From: Ostreococcus mediterraneus
Lineage: Eukaryota > Chlorophyta > Mamiellophyceae > Mamiellales > Bathycoccaceae
Assembly (NCBI GenBank): GCA_012295225.1
Contig: WMKK01000006.1
Location: 496,001-560,000 of the forward strand
Length of the DNA stretch: 64,000 nucleotides
Direction: 5' to 3'
Below the pieces are notes generated by a model. That model searched no databases. It worked only from the letters and a program-made list of their open reading frames with translations, and was not told the origin of the DNA. A program made the position numbers and the translations under genes. Shown here in pieces: positions 36,363 through 45,084 of the stretch; the stretch's first letter is position 1; each line of letters opens with the position of its first letter.

Positions 36363-38129
36363 ATGAAACCGCCGCGCCCACGCCGATGGCGCGGTCGCCG
36401 CGCGACGGGCGACGGCGCGAACGCGCGCGCGATGGTTCTCGCGGCGTGCGTGATGTGTGCGGCGCGAATCGCGCGCGCCATGTCGACGTGCGTGGTGCGG
36501 CATCGCGACGTTGAGGAGGCGTTTCAGTTGGATGGCACCGTGGAGTACTCCGCCGCGCGCGCACCCGAGTCGCGCGCGGTGTGGTACGGCATGGATGCTT
36601 CGGCGATGGAGGCGTCGACGTTGGCGTCGGCGTCGGAGGAGATGAATGTCACGGATGTGGGCGGGGTGACGCTGCGCATCGTCGCGCCGGCGTGGAGCGG
36701 GAGCGCGCGAGCGATCGCGCGGGCGGTGTCGGATGAGTTGCTCGAGCGCAGTGGTGTGGGTTTAGGGGCGTCTGTGCGCGTGGTATGGGAACGGCCGTGG
36801 CGTCCGTTCACGCGCGCGAGGTTGGGGTGGCAGTCTATAGGCGCGTGGAGCGCGCCGAGCGCTGCGTTTGAGTTTGGGACGACGCGCGTGCGGTACGGCG
36901 GGGAGTGGAGCGCGAGCGGGTTGACGCGTACGGCGCTTACGCTGCGGAGTGAAACTATAGGTAAGAATGCAAGTACGCTGGCGATGTGGCCGTTTGTGAG
37001 GTTACGGGGCAAGGAGTCGGTTGCGGACTTTTTTACTCGTGTCGGGACGGATTTGGCGCTCGTGGTGTTGGATCCGTGCAAGACGGAAAGTGGGTGCGCG
37101 TCGTCGCAGTCCATGGCTCGCTTGCGAGATTCTATTCTACACGTTCTCGGGTATAACTCGAGGAACCGATTAGGGGTGTTGATGGGGGCTGATGCGTGGC
37201 GCGTGGGAACAAAATTGCTCGAGACGTTTGACTCGGATGACATCACCGCCGTGGCATTTGTTCGAGGAAATTTGCATTCGATATGGACGCCGCTTAAATC
37301 CAACGACTTGCCCATAGAAGACTGGGTAGAGCGCGTGGCGAAAGAGCTCCACTCCACGGTCGTCCATCGCGGTTTCTTTAGTCAAGAAAAACTCGAGCCA
37401 CAAAACACAACGCGACTGGCGCTCATTTTCGCAAACGAAGGGGATGAATGGCTCATACCCGTCGCATCGCGCGTGCGACGCCTGATTAAAGAAAGCGACT
37501 TGGATGCAACTCCTGGGATTTTAGACACTTCCCGTGGCACGTGGTTGCTGTGTCAAATCACCGAGGATTGTCAGATGAATGACGAATTGGAAACGCGCGT
37601 GCGCGTCGCCATTTTAGATGCCGACGCCGACACTATTGAAACCGTCGACGTAAGCGAGTTCGGAGATGAATTGAGCGACCCGAGACCGTTTACGCGATCG
37701 GCACTGAGTATACCGCACGCGCCGATGGGCGCGTCGCCCCCGCGCATGCCGCATATTTCGCGCAACCAACTGGACCACAAGCTCGCGCAGACGATGGCGT
37801 TGCGCCAAAAGCGAGCCTTCTCCGTATTGTTCTCCTCGGCCGCGTGCGCGTTCTGTCAACGCTTTACCGCGTTGGTGAACGCCGCGATTGATGAAATCGA
37901 TGGCATCGTCGTCGATATGCGAATATTCCAAATTGACTGCGCCATGAACGACTGTCACGACGCTTGGGACGCCGAGGCGCGAATGCTCGTCAACCGCGTC
38001 GAGCGCTACCCGACGTTGGTCACCTATCGCGGTGACACCGCGTCGTTCGAGCGCTACTCGGGCGAAATGAACGCACAGCGAATTTTAGACTTTCTCCTCG
38101 CTAGTCGAGGCATAGATAACACCACATAG
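36363..38129 (+). CDS. Membrane-anchored thioredoxin-like protein, TXNDC11-like
   Basis: About 588 aa from the ATG at 36363; ATGs at 36256 and 36432 are also in frame, so the start is uncertain. A basic N-terminus followed by MVLAACVMCAARIARA would make a signal anchor. The protein contains two or three diverged thioredoxin folds; the last (about residues 475-585) has FSSAACAFCQRF with a CAFC active-site pair and the cis-Pro region RVERYPTLVTYRGD. This order, with inactive folds before an active one, resembles TXNDC11, an ER membrane thioredoxin. ER lumen redox or folding is inferred. It starts 220 bp from the divergent PNO1 gene. Confidence 0.6.
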   Translation: MKPPRPRRWRGRRATGDGANARAMVLAACVMCAARIARAMSTCVVRHRDVEEAFQLDGTVEYSAARAPESRAVWYGMDASAMEASTLASASEEMNVTDVGGVTLRIVAPAWSGSARAIARAVSDELLERSGVGLGASVRVVWERPWRPFTRARLGWQSIGAWSAPSAAFEFGTTRVRYGGEWSASGLTRTALTLRSETIGKNASTLAMWPFVRLRGKESVADFFTRVGTDLALVVLDPCKTESGCASSQSMARLRDSILHVLGYNSRNRLGVLMGADAWRVGTKLLETFDSDDITAVAFVRGNLHSIWTPLKSNDLPIEDWVERVAKELHSTVVHRGFFSQEKLEPQNTTRLALIFANEGDEWLIPVASRVRRLIKESDLDATPGILDTSRGTWLLCQITEDCQMNDELETRVRVAILDADADTIETVDVSEFGDELSDPRPFTRSALSIPHAPMGASPPRMPHISRNQLDHKLAQTMALRQKRAFSVLFSSAACAFCQRFTALVNAAIDEIDGIVVDMRIFQIDCAMNDCHDAWDAEARMLVNRVERYPTLVTYRGDTASFERYSGEMNAQRILDFLLASRGIDNTT

Positions 38130-38190
38130 CGGCCGAATGCCAATCATTGTAACAGTTGTTGTACACCACCTCACACTCGCGCTCGCCAGC

Positions 38191-39051
38191 ATGGCGACCC
38201 GCCGCGCGCTTTTCGCGCCGTTCGCGCGCGCCTACGCGTCGGCATCTGCCGCGCGAACATTCATGCCCCCACCGCTACCGACTTCCCTCGCCGCGGTCAC
38301 CCGCGTGTTCGCCGTCGCGAGCGGGAAAGGTGGAGTTGGAAAAAGCACAACCTGCGCCAACCTCGCGTGCGCGCTCGCGCGGCTCGGTCATCGCGTCGGC
38401 CTGCTCGACGCCGATGTTTTCGGCCCGAGCGTGCCGACGCTCATGCAACTCTCAGGCGCGCCCGCGATTGACGCCAGCGGCGCGATGCTACCGCTCGAAA
38501 ACCACGGCGTGCGGTGTCAGAGCATGGGCTTTTTGATACCAGACGGCGGCGCCGCCGTCTGGCGCGGGCCAATGGTGAGCGGTGCGCTGACGAAAATGAT
38601 TCACGACACGAAATGGGGAGACATTGATGTGTTGATGATCGATATGCCGCCCGGAACGGGGGATGCGCAGATTAGTATATCGCAAAAGGTGCCGCTGACG
38701 GGGGTGGTTATCGTGAGCACGCCGCAAGAGGTGGCGTTGGCGGATGCTCGACGAGGGATAGATATGTACGGGAAGGTGAATACCCCAATCGTTGGCGTGG
38801 TGGAAAACATGGCGTATTATTTAGAGCAAGATGGGAGCAAGTCACACGTGTTTGGCGAGGGTGGGGCGAGACGGACGGCTAAGGAACGCGGTGTCCCGTT
38901 TTTAGGCGAGGTGCCGCTCGACACACGAATTCGAGCGCAGAGCGATAGTGGCGTGCCGATAGTCGTCGCTGAACGCGATGGCGTGGTGTCTCAGGTGTAT
39001 AAAAGTATGGCGGAACAACTTATGGTAACAACAGCGCCGTTCGCAAAGTAG
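38191..39051 (+). CDS. Mrp/NBP35-family P-loop ATPase, NUBPL/Ind1-like
   Basis: A 286-aa protein from the ATG at 38191. The N-terminus (ATRRALFAPFARAYASASAARTF) looks like a mitochondrial presequence. The core has the deviant Walker A ASGKGGVGKSTT, LLDADVFGPSVP, MGFL, WRGPMVSGAL, IDMPPGTGDAQI, and VVSTPQEVALADARRGIDMY. Ind1/NUBPL inserts Fe-S clusters into complex I. The cluster-binding CPxC normally found between VVENM and the FG motif is missing here: the segment is AYYLEQDGSKSHVFG. The C-terminal part (EVPLDTRIRAQSDSGVPIVV) fits plant INDH. It is 61 bp downstream of the thioredoxin-like gene on the same strand. Confidence 0.82.
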   Translation: MATRRALFAPFARAYASASAARTFMPPPLPTSLAAVTRVFAVASGKGGVGKSTTCANLACALARLGHRVGLLDADVFGPSVPTLMQLSGAPAIDASGAMLPLENHGVRCQSMGFLIPDGGAAVWRGPMVSGALTKMIHDTKWGDIDVLMIDMPPGTGDAQISISQKVPLTGVVIVSTPQEVALADARRGIDMYGKVNTPIVGVVENMAYYLEQDGSKSHVFGEGGARRTAKERGVPFLGEVPLDTRIRAQSDSGVPIVVAERDGVVSQVYKSMAEQLMVTTAPFAK

Positions 39052-39113
39052 TGGGTAATGTACTGTTTAGCTCGTGTTACAATTTGTAATTGAAAGAATT
39101 TTTTCGCGCGGCG

Positions 39114-41645
39114 TTAAATTTCATCTTCGGCAGCGAAATCACCGAGAGGCTCAAAATATCCAGCCGGCCGCTGTTCACGGCGCCCAAACGTTTCTTGCAG
39201 CTTGTCGTACGCGCCGTTGATTGTGTTACGCACGCCGTTGGGAATGTGCTCAGCAAGTTCATAATGTTTTACGCCGTAAACTACGGCGAAACCGACGCCG
39301 CCGAGCACGGTGCAAGACATGATGAAGTGCATGAAACGCATGAAAAATGAGTGATGATGCGAACGCCCGCCAGTGTCGTCACTCCCGAGTGCGCTATGCG
39401 GGTCGGTACACACGTCACCTGACGGAATGCGAAGGTGTGACGATGTAATGTGTCTCGCGCCTTTCAGCGCCGGACACTGTGTGTTCAAATTCTCGATAGG
39501 CTCGCAATGTGGCCATTCAGTGGCGTTGGCTACGTTGTACACGCGTTCACTGCCGTATTGACATTCTGTGTCGTGCGCACGAGAGCACTTGCACGTACCC
39601 ACCACTTCGCGGTGACGTTCGTACTCCGCGTCGTTGAAGCACAACGCGTCGCGCAATTTGCGCTCGAGCTTCAACTTCTGCCCCATGAGACAGCCGTCCG
39701 AACCCGGCGGCGATGGCGTCCACATTTCATAGTCTTTCGACTTGTCGCATTTCTTACCGTCTGCGATGACCTGGTCAAAATCGACCACGAAATGCGATCC
39801 GCGTTGTTCGTCTTCCCACGGTGTCGCAGCAGTCTCTCCGTGAATGATGAAAACATGGCCCTTCGACGAAGGGTCGACTCGGATATTGTGCACCGTAATC
39901 GGCGTGGCGAGAGGTAAACTTTCCCAAGTTTTACCTTCGTTGATGCTGTACTCGAGCTCGTTTACTTGCACGAATTGCTTAGCGATGACAAGCATGCCTC
40001 CGTGGTTGCCAAATTCGAAAATGTACGGGCCGCGCTTTGTCTCTTCCCAAGATACGCCTCCATCGCGTGAAATGTACGTGTTGACGCGCGTCACATCGTT
40101 GTGTTCGAGAGACATCCCTACGTTACCCGTAGAGATGATCACACCCGGCGCACTGGAACGCGAGTAAACACCTCCGAAGCGCGATCCCCAGTCTTCAGAC
40201 GCGCTCCAATCCGTCGGCCCGTGCAAATGTAGGCCCCAGCGCTCACAGTCATCCAATCTTCCACACTGCTCGCTCGACGGCGGCGGTGCGAGTCGGTGCC
40301 ACACACCACCAGCGTTGTACGTGATACGCGTTTCAAAAAATCTGGAGTAGTCGCCGTTGTTGACGCTCACTGGATCGGCGAAGGCTTTCCAGTTGATTTG
40401 ATTTGCGATGTAAATGCCTTCGAGGCCGAGCACGTTGACGAAATCGGAAAGAGCGAGTCCATTTCTTGCACGAACATTTCGGCGCATACTCAATGAAAAG
40501 AAGTTCATGCTTTCGTCGGAGGCGTACAACTCGTTCATCGGCGCCTCGGCTTGCGTGGCGTCTTCCTCCACATGATCAATCGCGATGAAGTCTGGTCCTC
40601 GTGTTTCGGCGTGAAAGTCGTAGATGACAAATCCATTCTTTGGTAGATCGATAGGGAAGCAAGATTCCACGAATGAAGCTCCCGCGTCGGTGGATATTTT
40701 CAGCACGACGTCTGTGATTTGCCCTTCGTGCTTTGCTGGCGCCCTGTGGTAGCTCTCGCAATCCGGCGGCGACGCGGTGTAAATGTCGTCGTTGATGACT
40801 TCAAATGCGTTCGCGCATCGCTCAACCACGCGATGTGTTTTGAAAAGGTCGCTCGAAATCACAAAGTTGACGTTATAGTCCCAGCCTCCAGTCGCGTGAT
40901 CGAAAGCTTTACCATCTTCGAATACCGTGGCATAAATTGGCGGGTGTGCACTCTTCCCATCGTCGGGCGCCCAATCAAAGTCCACAAACGAAGCAATTTT
41001 CCCTTTTGAGTTTTCGAGCAAATCCACCCAGGACTTGCCAAAGTTTTCGCTCGCCATGAGTCTCGACACTCTACAGTCGCGCTCGCTCTTATCAGCCGGT
41101 TTGTTGAACGCGTTGCACGTTTTCACAAGCACCAAAAGCGCCTCTGGACGCTTGTCGTGCATCCGCACGTACGTCAGCACTTCCCCATATTCCGCACCAG
41201 GTTTCGCAAAACACCCATTTGAGTCGTGCGCAGTTTCATACCCACACGGTTGCATCCAAGTCGCGCCCAAATCACTCGTCGCCCAAAACTTCTCGCCGCT
41301 CGCGTCTTGAATAATCACGCGCGACTCGCTCGCCGCGTTCCCCATCTCATCCAACGTCCCGGTAATCACCACCGGCGCCTCATCGAGCTCATCAGAGCCG
41401 TGTAATTTCGCCGTGATATCCACCAGCGTCCGTCCACCGTCTTGCGAGGCGAGAATCTCGCGCGCTTCAGTCGTCACGAAGACGCGCGACTCCGTCTCAT
41501 TGGCGCTTCTAATCCACACCAACTGATCGAACACGCCCAGCGTCGCGTGGCGAGGCAACGCGTCGAGCGCGTGCACCGCGACGTGGCTTGCGATGCATGC
41601 GAGCGCGCATGCCGCCGCCGCGGCGTGCGATCGCGCGCGCGCCAT
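39114..41645 (-). CDS. VPS10: Vps10/sortilin-type sorting receptor
   Basis: An 843-aa type I membrane protein from the ATG at 41645, with a signal peptide (HAAAAACALACIASHVAVHALDA). The lumenal part is a Vps10 beta-propeller: repeated Asp-box-like units such as SQDGGRTLVDI, TSDLGATW, ASENFGKSWVDL, SRDGGVSWEET, and SINEGKTWESL. The 10CC region (CLMGQKLKLERKLRDALCFND, CKCSRAHDTECQYG) follows, then a transmembrane segment near residues 775-797 (FIMSCTVLGGVGFAVVYGVKHY) and a short cytosolic tail. Vps10 sorts hydrolases from the Golgi to the vacuole. Confidence 0.88.
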   Translation of the reverse strand: MARARSHAAAAACALACIASHVAVHALDALPRHATLGVFDQLVWIRSANETESRVFVTTEAREILASQDGGRTLVDITAKLHGSDELDEAPVVITGTLDEMGNAASESRVIIQDASGEKFWATSDLGATWMQPCGYETAHDSNGCFAKPGAEYGEVLTYVRMHDKRPEALLVLVKTCNAFNKPADKSERDCRVSRLMASENFGKSWVDLLENSKGKIASFVDFDWAPDDGKSAHPPIYATVFEDGKAFDHATGGWDYNVNFVISSDLFKTHRVVERCANAFEVINDDIYTASPPDCESYHRAPAKHEGQITDVVLKISTDAGASFVESCFPIDLPKNGFVIYDFHAETRGPDFIAIDHVEEDATQAEAPMNELYASDESMNFFSLSMRRNVRARNGLALSDFVNVLGLEGIYIANQINWKAFADPVSVNNGDYSRFFETRITYNAGGVWHRLAPPPSSEQCGRLDDCERWGLHLHGPTDWSASEDWGSRFGGVYSRSSAPGVIISTGNVGMSLEHNDVTRVNTYISRDGGVSWEETKRGPYIFEFGNHGGMLVIAKQFVQVNELEYSINEGKTWESLPLATPITVHNIRVDPSSKGHVFIIHGETAATPWEDEQRGSHFVVDFDQVIADGKKCDKSKDYEMWTPSPPGSDGCLMGQKLKLERKLRDALCFNDAEYERHREVVGTCKCSRAHDTECQYGSERVYNVANATEWPHCEPIENLNTQCPALKGARHITSSHLRIPSGDVCTDPHSALGSDDTGGRSHHHSFFMRFMHFIMSCTVLGGVGFAVVYGVKHYELAEHIPNGVRNTINGAYDKLQETFGRREQRPAGYFEPLGDFAAEDEI

Positions 41646-41773
41646 GTCGACGTGCGCCTCGGAATGCGGACGTCGCGGCACCTGCTCTGGGCACCTGCAG
41701 CGTCACACGCCGCCGCGCACTCGCCGCGCAATTGCCGCGCATCGCGCGCGCACGCACCGCCGACGCGAGCGGA

Positions 41774-42076
41774 ATGACGAACGACGCCGATATGACCGAC
41801 GCGCCCGGCGCTGGCGCGGAAGTGCTCTCGCACGTCGAGCACGTCGTGGTTGATTTACCGCTGGAGCTCAATGCGCTTCCTGGCGCTGCACTCAAATTTG
41901 AAGGCTTGGACACCGACGCGCCGCGATTACGCACGATAGACGGCGCGCGATACGTTGGGAAGTATGAACTCACGATTGGTGAGACGCTGGTGGTTGGATT
42001 CGATGACGACGTCACGCCTGAGGCGCGCGTGTTGGCGACGTGCGAGCGGCGGTTGAAGTTTACGCCCGCGACGTGA
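41774..42076 (+). CDS. TFIIIC subunit 6-like protein (GTF3C6/tau55 N-terminal type)
   Basis: A 100-aa protein from the ATG at 41774. The sequence VVVDLPLELNAL, ALKFEGLDTDAPRLRTIDGARYVGKYELTIGETLVVGF and the ending RVLATCERRLKFTP fit the small beta-barrel of TFIIIC subunit 6 (human GTF3C6), with the conserved order of a D-T-P core, a GxYE-like turn and the terminal RRLKF. TFIIIC binds the internal promoter of tRNA genes for RNA polymerase III. The match is by motif only, and the family is variable. It is divergent from the Vps10 gene (128 bp). Confidence 0.6.
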   Translation: MTNDADMTDAPGAGAEVLSHVEHVVVDLPLELNALPGAALKFEGLDTDAPRLRTIDGARYVGKYELTIGETLVVGFDDDVTPEARVLATCERRLKFTPAT

Positions 42077-42304
42077 GCGTTCACGCGCGCGCGCGAAGAG
42101 CGGCGTACGGGTAGTGATAGACGATGATAGAATTTGTATGATAGAGTAGTGTAATTTCTCGGCGCATATCGATTCAAAGCGCGCGTCGCGAGGACAGGGG
42201 TCGCGTGAGGACTCAAAAGTCAACACGAGACATCAGTAATCGCAAGCGTCACTTTTCAGCACGCGCACGCGCGAGGCTCAACGAGACGTAGACGTTGGCG
42301 CGCG

Positions 42305-42754
42305 ATGAGTGCGGCGAAGGATTCGTCATCAAAGTCCGCGGCGTCTGCGGCGGCGCTCGCCAGCGATGGGCCGAGTGATGCGTTTAAGCAGTTCGTCGAG
42401 CTGCAAACCAAGTACGCCGATGCGACGTCGCAGATGAAAGGCTTGCGCGATAGCGTGCGCATGCGCGAGCACGAACGCACGCGCGCGAAGTTGACCAACA
42501 AAGAGATGGAAGCCGTGGATGAGAGCACGCGTTTGTTTAAACCGCTTGGACGGTCGTTTGTGTTGGAGAGCAAGGAGACGTTGGTCAAAGGGTTGGAGGA
42601 GGCGTCGGCGGCGGCGACGACGGATATTGAGAACGCAATGGCGAGACGAGAATATTTGATGAAGCAGCTGTCGGAGGCAGAAATGAACTTGCGTGAGCTG
42701 ATGCAAGGGAACGAGGCGTTGGCGAAGGAGTTGCAAGAACGTGGGGTTGTTTAG
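42305..42754 (+). CDS. PFDN1: Prefoldin subunit 1 (beta class)
   Basis: A 149-aa protein. A Ser/Ala-rich N-terminus is followed by two long helices with a central hairpin: AFKQFVELQTKYADATSQMKGL, ARAKL-like REHERTRAKLTNKEMEAVDESTRLFKPLGRSFVLESKETL, and LMKQLSEAEMNLRELMQ. FKPLGRSFVLESKE is the typical beta hairpin of prefoldin 1. The hexameric prefoldin delivers unfolded actin and tubulin to the CCT chaperonin. Confidence 0.85.
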   Translation: MSAAKDSSSKSAASAAALASDGPSDAFKQFVELQTKYADATSQMKGLRDSVRMREHERTRAKLTNKEMEAVDESTRLFKPLGRSFVLESKETLVKGLEEASAAATTDIENAMARREYLMKQLSEAEMNLRELMQGNEALAKELQERGVV

Positions 42755-42863
42755 TCGCGCGCCTTTAAACGTGAATAGTAGTCACCAACTGCCAGCCTTT
42801 CATAAACGAGTGCTGCACGTAGTAGAGAACACGCATGAAATTCTAGATGTTGCATTTTCTAAA

Positions 42864-44828
42864 CTAAACTCGTGAATCCACAGTAGGGGGTGGTTGTTCG
42901 TCGTCGCTGTCCGCGGGTTTCCAGATGATGTGCGCCGTCATTCGCTGCCTTCGGCGGCGAATTTGATATGCCGTCGCGCACACCGCAATTCCAAAAAAAC
43001 TCAACACGATGGCGAGCACAGTAACCGTCGTCTCGCGATTTGCTCGACGATAGTGATGTGATTCATCAATCAACACAACATCACCGTCAACTTTCGCGTA
43101 CGTCGTCGTTTCATCCAAAACTTCGCACGCGTCGCCGGTGAAATCGGCGTCGCAAACACAAATCAACGCGTCGTTTGAATCTCGTACGCATTTGCCGTGA
43201 CCGGTACAGTTTGTCAAAAACGACTCATCCATACCTGGACATTTTGTAGACGTGCAGTTGGTTTCGGGTGATGTCAAACCAGGCGCACACCGCGCGCAGT
43301 GTACTTTTGGAGTACATTGGTAGGTGCGAATATCAACCGTCACGTTCGCATCATCAAACATTTCCGCGAGCAATCGATTGCCATCAACCAAGTTGTATGC
43401 AAGAGTCGGTATCTTGATTATGTCGGGCAAGTGCGTGTTTACCCAGTTATCCGGGGCGAAAGGCGTGTCTATCTCATCGTCGATGATGATTGCCGCAACG
43501 GCTCCGCTCGCCTGGCACTGTAGAGTTTTCATGGAGAAGACGCACGATCCACGCGAAACAACGCACACATTTCCAATCATGTCTGCTCGGTTCAATATAT
43601 TCCCGCACGCTTCGTGGTCGAATGGCAAAGCGGTAGCGTTTGGCATCATCTGCGCAAGTAAGCGCGGCGGCGAAGATGTCAATGTGGCGTTCTTTACGCC
43701 ATCCGTCGAAAACCACTGATAAGGATCAGATGCGTTGTACACGCCTAAAAACTTTCGACTGTCGCCCACGAGTAGAAAATACGGGGTCTCGAGAAGTGCG
43801 GGCGTGGACATTACGAGTACGGGCTTCCCGCCAAGAATCGGTCCGACGCCGTTTCTCGCGGCGCCGCGTCCTTGGCCGCGAATACTCGAATGCGCGTCCC
43901 CGATATAACAGCTCTGCTCTTCGTCTCCGCAGTCGCGATAATCCGGTTCAAAAACAAAAGGCTGCGTTATCGTATACGATCCATTCGTGCTACTGACGGT
44001 GAGTAAAAGCGCGCCATCATCGCGCTCGCAATCGTTGAACTCGTTGTATCGGGCCAATCTAGATCCGAACAGCTCATAACGCAGCTCAAATCCACTCCCA
44101 AGCTCGCCCGAAATGACAATCACTTGCAAGTACCACATCCCGGTTTCAATATCGTTGACGTCTAAATTCAACGTATCTTCTCCTGGAAACAATCCGCGCA
44201 CGACGCTTTCATTCGTGTACAATCCGAGTTGGCCCGCGTACGCCATCTTCGATCGATGCAACAAAAACTGAACCTCGGTGTCGACATTCGTGTCATTCGC
44301 AGCCTTCTTGAACGTGATTTCCACATCCATGGGCGAACATCGCACATCGAATCGGAACACTTCGTACTGCCCCGCGCGCAGTGGCGCGTCGACATACCGC
44401 ACGAACGAGGCGTTATGCAATGTCACGACGGCGGCTTCGCATCGGGCGCCCAAGTACCCGTCGTCGCACAAACACACAAAGTTTGGATAATCCCCCGGCG
44501 TGTCCACGCACGTGCCGCGTCCATTGCACGCCAATCCATCCGTCGCGAGCGTGGCGCACACCGACGCCGGCGACGTCGTCGGCGTCTCACGATTGTCGCT
44601 CGCGCACGCGCCTGAACAACCGAGACGCCAACCGTCAGTCACGAAGCATCGTCCGTCGCGCGCGCGTTGAGCACGCACCACCGACATAAAATGCGCACAC
44701 GAAAAACGTTTGTACCACTCGCATCGCGCGCCGGGTCGCCATGGCGTTCGCGCGCGCGCTGTGCGGCGGAATGTGACGGTTGGGCCTTTCGCGGTCGCAT
44801 CCTCGACCACGCACGGAGGCCTGTGCAT
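42864..44828 (-). CDS. Type I membrane protein with EGF-like and PA domains, sorting-receptor-like
   Basis: About 654 aa from the ATG at 44828. Visible parts: a first EGF-like module (CNGRGTCVDTPGDYPNFVCLCDDGYLGARCE), a long beta-rich middle, a PA domain (VCVVSRGSCVFSMKTLQCQASGAVAAIIID, IPTLAYNLVDG), a second EGF-like module (CTGHGKCVRDSNDALICVCDADFTGDACE), one membrane span (VTVLAIVLSFFGIAVCATAYQI) and a basic/acidic cytosolic tail. PA plus EGF domains occur in plant vacuolar sorting receptors, although the order differs. No signal peptide is visible at this start, so a further 5' exon is likely missing from my model. Confidence 0.7.
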   Translation of the reverse strand: MHRPPCVVEDATAKGPTVTFRRTARARTPWRPGARCEWYKRFSCAHFMSVVRAQRARDGRCFVTDGWRLGCSGACASDNRETPTTSPASVCATLATDGLACNGRGTCVDTPGDYPNFVCLCDDGYLGARCEAAVVTLHNASFVRYVDAPLRAGQYEVFRFDVRCSPMDVEITFKKAANDTNVDTEVQFLLHRSKMAYAGQLGLYTNESVVRGLFPGEDTLNLDVNDIETGMWYLQVIVISGELGSGFELRYELFGSRLARYNEFNDCERDDGALLLTVSSTNGSYTITQPFVFEPDYRDCGDEEQSCYIGDAHSSIRGQGRGAARNGVGPILGGKPVLVMSTPALLETPYFLLVGDSRKFLGVYNASDPYQWFSTDGVKNATLTSSPPRLLAQMMPNATALPFDHEACGNILNRADMIGNVCVVSRGSCVFSMKTLQCQASGAVAAIIIDDEIDTPFAPDNWVNTHLPDIIKIPTLAYNLVDGNRLLAEMFDDANVTVDIRTYQCTPKVHCARCAPGLTSPETNCTSTKCPGMDESFLTNCTGHGKCVRDSNDALICVCDADFTGDACEVLDETTTYAKVDGDVVLIDESHHYRRANRETTVTVLAIVLSFFGIAVCATAYQIRRRRQRMTAHIIWKPADSDDEQPPPTVDSRV

Positions 44829-45084
44829 GGTCGTCACCCCTCAAATGACGACGCACGCAATGTCGCGCATCATCGTCGACGACGCGAGCTCAAACGATGC
44901 GTTGTTACACACGCACGCCGCGCCCGGTGGCGCCCGCGCGCCCGCGGCGTCGATGGTAAAGCCGAACTTTAGGTGCGTGCAAACGATCGGACGATTTGGT
45001 GTTGGTGACGTTCGCGAATGATTTATGTGCGATCGCGCGCGCGGCGAGAGCGATCTAGAGCGACATGCGACGACGTGCATCGAG

